Source of the DNA: Cohnella nanjingensis | GTDB lineage: Bacteria > Bacillota > Bacilli > Paenibacillales > Paenibacillaceae | Direction: 5' to 3' | Assembly: GCF_014212125.1 (NCBI RefSeq) | Contig: NZ_JACJVP010000012.1 | Coordinates: forward strand, 20,909 to 84,908 | Length of the DNA stretch: 64,000 nucleotides | Shown here: in pieces, positions 60,586-64,000 of the stretch | How the letters are laid out: every line of letters starts with the position of its first letter | How positions within the stretch are numbered: position 1 is the first letter of the stretch | Made by a program: the position numbers and the translations under genes | Notes under the pieces: model-generated | Seen by the model: the letters and a program-made list of their open reading frames with translations, nothing else | Database searches by the model: none | Told to the model about the DNA's origin: nothing

Positions 60586-63459
60586 ATGGCTAATGATGCG
60601 CACGACCATCAGAACCCGTGGGAGAAGTACTACGGCCCGAACCTGGGGTATATCCAAGAGCAGTACGATGTGTACCTGCGCGACCCCGATGCGGTCGAGC
60701 AGGAATACCGGGATCAGTTCAAGCTGTGGGGCGAACCGCCGCGCACGGCACCTCAGCAAGCCGCCCCGTCGACGCCGGGAGCGGCTGTCGCCATGGATGC
60801 CCGCCAGATCCGCAATGCGGTCGTGGCCGGCAAACTGGTCTGGAACATCCGCGCTTACGGCCATCTGGCCGCGGATATCGACCCGCTGGACATCGGACCG
60901 AGAGCCAGCGCCAAGGTGCTTGAGCCGGCTACGTTCGGCTTGACGCCGGCCGATCTGGCCGCGATGCCGGCCGATCTGGTCTGGGAAGGCGGGCCCGCCG
61001 GACTCTCGAACGGTTGGGATGCGATTCAGAAGCTTAAAGAAGCATATACCGGTACGATCGCGTACGAATTCAGCCACGTGCACGACGAGCAGGAGCGCAA
61101 ATGGCTGACCGAATACGCCGAGAAAGTCATTCCCGCGCAGTCGCTGGACGCCCAGGAGCGCCGCAAGCTGCTGACCCGTCTGCTGGAAGCCGAGCAGTTC
61201 GAGGACTTCCTGCAGCGGACGTTCGTCGGCGCCAAGCGCTTCTCGGTCGAAGGCAACGACGTGCTCGTCGCGCTGGTCGATCAGATCGTCCACGAACTGA
61301 CGAACGACGGCGTCAGCCACATCACGATGGGCATGGCTCACCGCGGCCGCCTGAACGTGCTGGCGCACGTGCTTAACAAGCCTTATACGAAGATCTTCTC
61401 GGAGTTCCATCACTCCACGAACAAGAACTTGATTCCTTCGGAAGGCTCGATCGGCATCAACTACGGCTGGTCCGGCGACGTCAAGTACCATCTGGGCGCC
61501 AACCGCTCGATCAAGACGGGCGAGACGGTGGAGACGCGAATCGTGCTCGCGAACAACCCGAGTCACTTGGAATACGTCAATCCGGTCGTGCAAGGCTTCG
61601 CGCGCGCCGCGCAGGAAGACCGCAGCCGTCCGGGCTATCCGGAGCAGGACGTGAACGCCGCGGCGTCCATCGTCATGCACGGCGATGCGGCTTTCCCGGG
61701 CGAAGGCATCGTGACGGAGACGCTGAACCTGAGCCAACTGAACGGCTACCAGATCGGCGGCACCATCCATATCATCGTGAACAACAAGATCGGCTTCACG
61801 ACCGAGAGCTTCGACTCCCGTTCGACGCACTATTCGAGCGACCCGGCCAAGGGCTACGAGATCCCGATCGTTCACGTCAACGCGGACGATCCCGAAGCGG
61901 TCATCGCGGTGGCTCGCATGGCGAGCGAATACCGCCGTCTGTTCAAGAAGGACTTCCTGATCGACCTGATCGGCTACCGCCGCTACGGCCACAACGAGAC
62001 GGACGATCCCGAATCGACCCAGCCGCTGATCTACAAGAAGGTCAAGGCGCGTCCGACCGTCAGCCAGCTGTATCTCCAAAAGATGTCCGCGGAGGGCAAG
62101 CTGACCGACGCGCTCTATGAAGAAGTGAAGAACGAAGTCGTCGGACGTCTGAAGGCGGCGTACGACGAGCTGAAGCAGCAGGACAGCCAAGAGGCCGTGC
62201 ATCAAGTGCCGCCGGCGTCCGGCGACGAAGAGGCCGAGCCGGCTGCGACGGCGGTGCCGCTCGCGCAGCTGCGGGAGATCAACGGCGAGCTGCTGAGTTG
62301 GCCGGAGGGCTTCACGGTCTATCCGAAGCTGCAGAAGATTCTAGAGCGCCGCGCCGATGCGCTGGGCGGCGAAGGCAAGGTCGACTGGGGCCACGCGGAG
62401 ACGCTGGCATTCGCTTCGATCCTGGCGGACGGCCGTCCGATCCGGATCACCGGCCAGGACGCGGAGCGCGCGACCTTCGCGCACCGGAACATCGTGCTGC
62501 ACGACCCGAACACGGGCGCCACGTTCTCGCCGCTGCACAAGCTGCCGCAAGCCAAGGCTTCGTTCGCGGTGCATAACAGCCCGCTGTCCGAATCGGCCGT
62601 GCTCGGCTTCGAATACGGCTACAACGTATACGCACCGGAGACCATGTGCATCTGGGAAGCGCAATACGGCGACTTCGCGAACGTCGCGCAGGTGCTGCTC
62701 GACCAATTCGTCTCCTCCGGCCGTTCCAAGTGGTCCGAGAAGTCGAGCCTCGTCATCCTGCTGCCGCACGGCTACGAAGGCGCGGGTCCGGAGCACTCCA
62801 GCGCGCGTCTCGAGCGATTCCTGCAGCTGTCCGCCGAAGAGAACTGGACGGTCGCGAACCTGTCGAGCGCGGCGCAGTACTTCCACCTGCTCCGCCGCCA
62901 AGCGTCCATCACGGGTACGGATGCGGCCAAACCGCTCGTCGTGATGGCGCCGAAGAGCCTCATCCGCAACCCGCGCGCCGCTTCGCCGGCGGCAGCCTTC
63001 TCCGAAGGCGCGTTCCAGCCGATCCTGGAGCAGCCGGGCCTCGGGGGCAACCCGGAGCGCGTCGAGCGCCTGGTGCTCGCTACGGGCAAGGTCGCGATCG
63101 ATCTGGAAGACGGCCTGGAGAAGGACGGCTCCGAATCCCGCGATTGGCTGCACATCGTCCGCGTCGAACAGCTGTATCCGTTCCCTGCGAACGAGATTGC
63201 GGCCGTCCTCGCGAAGTACCCGAACTTGAAGGAGATCGTCTGGGTACAGGAAGAACCGCGCAACATGGGCTCCTGGAGCTACATGGAGCCGCGCATCCGC
63301 GACATCGCGCCGGCAGGCGTATCCGTCCGCTACATCGGGCGTCCGGAACGTTCGAGCCCGGCCAGCGGCTTCCAGCAGGTGCATGCTTTGGAACAACAGT
63401 ACATCATATCGCAATCGTTGAAGCCGAGTCCGACGTTGGCTCATAACTTGGGGAGGTAG
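60586..63459 (+). CDS. odhA: 2-Oxoglutarate dehydrogenase E1 component
   Basis: A 957-residue thiamine-diphosphate enzyme decarboxylating 2-oxoglutarate in the TCA cycle; E1 of the complex with OdhB and a lipoamide dehydrogenase. Recognisable parts: N-terminal NPWEKYYGPNLGYIQEQYDVYLRDP, active-site HITMGMAHRGRLNVL, LANNPSHLEYVNPVV, HGDAAFPGEGI and the ThDP/Mg motif region ending in NNKIGFTTE, with the C-terminal transketolase-like domain (YGYNVYAPETMCIWEAQYGDF). ATG 60586. It lies 5 bp before odhB. Confidence 0.95.
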   Translation: MANDAHDHQNPWEKYYGPNLGYIQEQYDVYLRDPDAVEQEYRDQFKLWGEPPRTAPQQAAPSTPGAAVAMDARQIRNAVVAGKLVWNIRAYGHLAADIDPLDIGPRASAKVLEPATFGLTPADLAAMPADLVWEGGPAGLSNGWDAIQKLKEAYTGTIAYEFSHVHDEQERKWLTEYAEKVIPAQSLDAQERRKLLTRLLEAEQFEDFLQRTFVGAKRFSVEGNDVLVALVDQIVHELTNDGVSHITMGMAHRGRLNVLAHVLNKPYTKIFSEFHHSTNKNLIPSEGSIGINYGWSGDVKYHLGANRSIKTGETVETRIVLANNPSHLEYVNPVVQGFARAAQEDRSRPGYPEQDVNAAASIVMHGDAAFPGEGIVTETLNLSQLNGYQIGGTIHIIVNNKIGFTTESFDSRSTHYSSDPAKGYEIPIVHVNADDPEAVIAVARMASEYRRLFKKDFLIDLIGYRRYGHNETDDPESTQPLIYKKVKARPTVSQLYLQKMSAEGKLTDALYEEVKNEVVGRLKAAYDELKQQDSQEAVHQVPPASGDEEAEPAATAVPLAQLREINGELLSWPEGFTVYPKLQKILERRADALGGEGKVDWGHAETLAFASILADGRPIRITGQDAERATFAHRNIVLHDPNTGATFSPLHKLPQAKASFAVHNSPLSESAVLGFEYGYNVYAPETMCIWEAQYGDFANVAQVLLDQFVSSGRSKWSEKSSLVILLPHGYEGAGPEHSSARLERFLQLSAEENWTVANLSSAAQYFHLLRRQASITGTDAAKPLVVMAPKSLIRNPRAASPAAAFSEGAFQPILEQPGLGGNPERVERLVLATGKVAIDLEDGLEKDGSESRDWLHIVRVEQLYPFPANEIAAVLAKYPNLKEIVWVQEEPRNMGSWSYMEPRIRDIAPAGVSVRYIGRPERSSPASGFQQVHALEQQYIISQSLKPSPTLAHNLGR

Positions 63460-63464
63460 CAGCT

Positions 63465-64000
63465 GTGCAAGATATCTTAGTACCGGCAATGGGCGAATCG
63501 ATTACGGAAGGCTCCATCTCCCGTTGGGCAGTTCAAGTAGGAGACCAAGTCAAGCAAGGCGATCTGCTGCTCGAACTCGAGACGGATAAAGTCAACCTCG
63601 AGATCAGCGCCGAGCAAGACGGCGTCATCGCCGAGATTCTGTTCAAGGAAGGCGACACGGTACAGATCGGCCAGGTCATCGGCCGCATCGGTAAAGGCAG
63701 CGGCGCGGCTCCCGCGCCGGCCGCACAGCCGGCGAGCGCGCCTGCGGCGGCTCCGGCCGCGACGCCTGCAGCAGCGCCAGCCGCCGCTGCGCCGGCACCG
63801 GCGAGCGCCCCTGCGGCAGCCGCAGGCAGCCAGCCGCCGGCTACGCCGGCCGCGCGCAAGCTGGCCCGCGAGCAAGGCATCGATCTGAGCCAGACGCCGG
63901 CTCGCGATCCGCTCGGCCGCATCCACGCGGACGACGTGCGCAACGCGGGCAGCCGTCCTGCGGCTCCGGCCCCTGCCGCTCCTGCGGCAGCGCCGGCGGC
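63465..64000 (+). CDS. odhB: Dihydrolipoyllysine succinyltransferase (E2), 3' end outside window
   Basis: The frame is open to the window end, so only the N-terminal 178 residues are seen. The start is GTG 63465 with GGGAGG upstream. The lipoyl domain (VPAMGESITEGSISRW) has its lipoylated Lys in ELETDKVNLE. A long Ala/Pro-rich flexible linker follows (about residues 80-125), then the peripheral subunit-binding domain (TPAARKLAREQGIDL with GRIHADDV) and the start of a second Ala/Pro linker. The catalytic domain lies beyond the window. It completes the odhAB operon typical of Bacillales. Confidence 0.93.
   Translation, partial: MQDILVPAMGESITEGSISRWAVQVGDQVKQGDLLLELETDKVNLEISAEQDGVIAEILFKEGDTVQIGQVIGRIGKGSGAAPAPAAQPASAPAAAPAATPAAAPAAAAPAPASAPAAAAGSQPPATPAARKLAREQGIDLSQTPARDPLGRIHADDVRNAGSRPAAPAPAAPAAAPA

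Noticed and set aside
60520..62205. 561-codon minus-strand open frame opposite odhA
   Set aside because: Same antisense effect; no start signal and no recognisable domain.

Overview
The window looks like a chromosomal segment from a high-GC, endospore-forming Bacillota, most likely a Paenibacillaceae member (Cohnella/Paenibacillus type). This rests on gene content: the sporulation checkpoint inhibitor Sda, the DnaB/DnaI helicase-loading pair, coproheme decarboxylase HemQ, the futalosine menaquinone enzyme MqnE, two ydaO-type c-di-AMP riboswitches, and many small B. subtilis-like families (YutI, YuzB, YutJ, YuiB, YqzM, YezD, YtsP, DUF2515). No rRNA, tRNA, CRISPR array, integrase or transposase was recognised.

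Layout. 0-6 kb: the end of a transglutaminase-like protein and two tandem class B penicillin-binding proteins separated by two tandem-repeat arrays. 6-12.5 kb: a HAD phosphatase, a DUF456 protein, a MOP-family flippase, a convergent DUF2515 gene, a lipoprotein and a thioredoxin-like protein. 12.8-16.1 kb: a small membrane protein, heme A synthase (ctaA) behind a possible Rex box, and a UbiD-family decarboxylase. 16.2-19.9 kb: an AT-rich heterodimeric ABC exporter that stands out as probably acquired. 20-24.3 kb: an ABC-F ATPase and small genes. 24.3-34.8 kb: a Yut/Yum/Yui-like cluster of Fe-S carriers (NifU-like, HesB/IscA-like), flavin oxidoreductases (YutJ, YumC, YumB types), mqnE, hemQ and, between them, the unlisted 47-residue sda gene behind DnaA boxes. 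34.8-37.6 kb: GtrA, a truncated quinone oxidoreductase with a divergent TetR regulator and paired operators, fRMsr, and an orphan gene remnant. 37.6-46.3 kb: dnaB-dnaI, a sulfate uptake operon without its ATPase, yqzM, and uvrC carrying an unusual low-complexity insert. 46.8-54.9 kb: a CPBP protease, then a c-di-AMP riboswitch ahead of ktrB-ktrB-ktrA-antiporter, and a polysaccharide deacetylase. 55-64 kb: a LysM-3D wall hydrolase behind a second c-di-AMP riboswitch, a LysR regulator divergent from sdhCAB, then odhA and the start of odhB.

Themes. Respiration and redox genes dominate: ctaA, menaquinone synthesis, type II NADH dehydrogenase, succinate dehydrogenase and 2-oxoglutarate dehydrogenase. 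A good Rex box precedes the NADH dehydrogenase gene and a weaker one precedes ctaA. c-di-AMP signalling connects potassium transport with wall turnover through the two riboswitches. The least explained structures are three tandem arrays with an exact 51-bp period, each unit starting with a short inverted repeat. They lie 3' of unrelated genes; two share a common core, and one ends in a unit that has become an intrinsic terminator.
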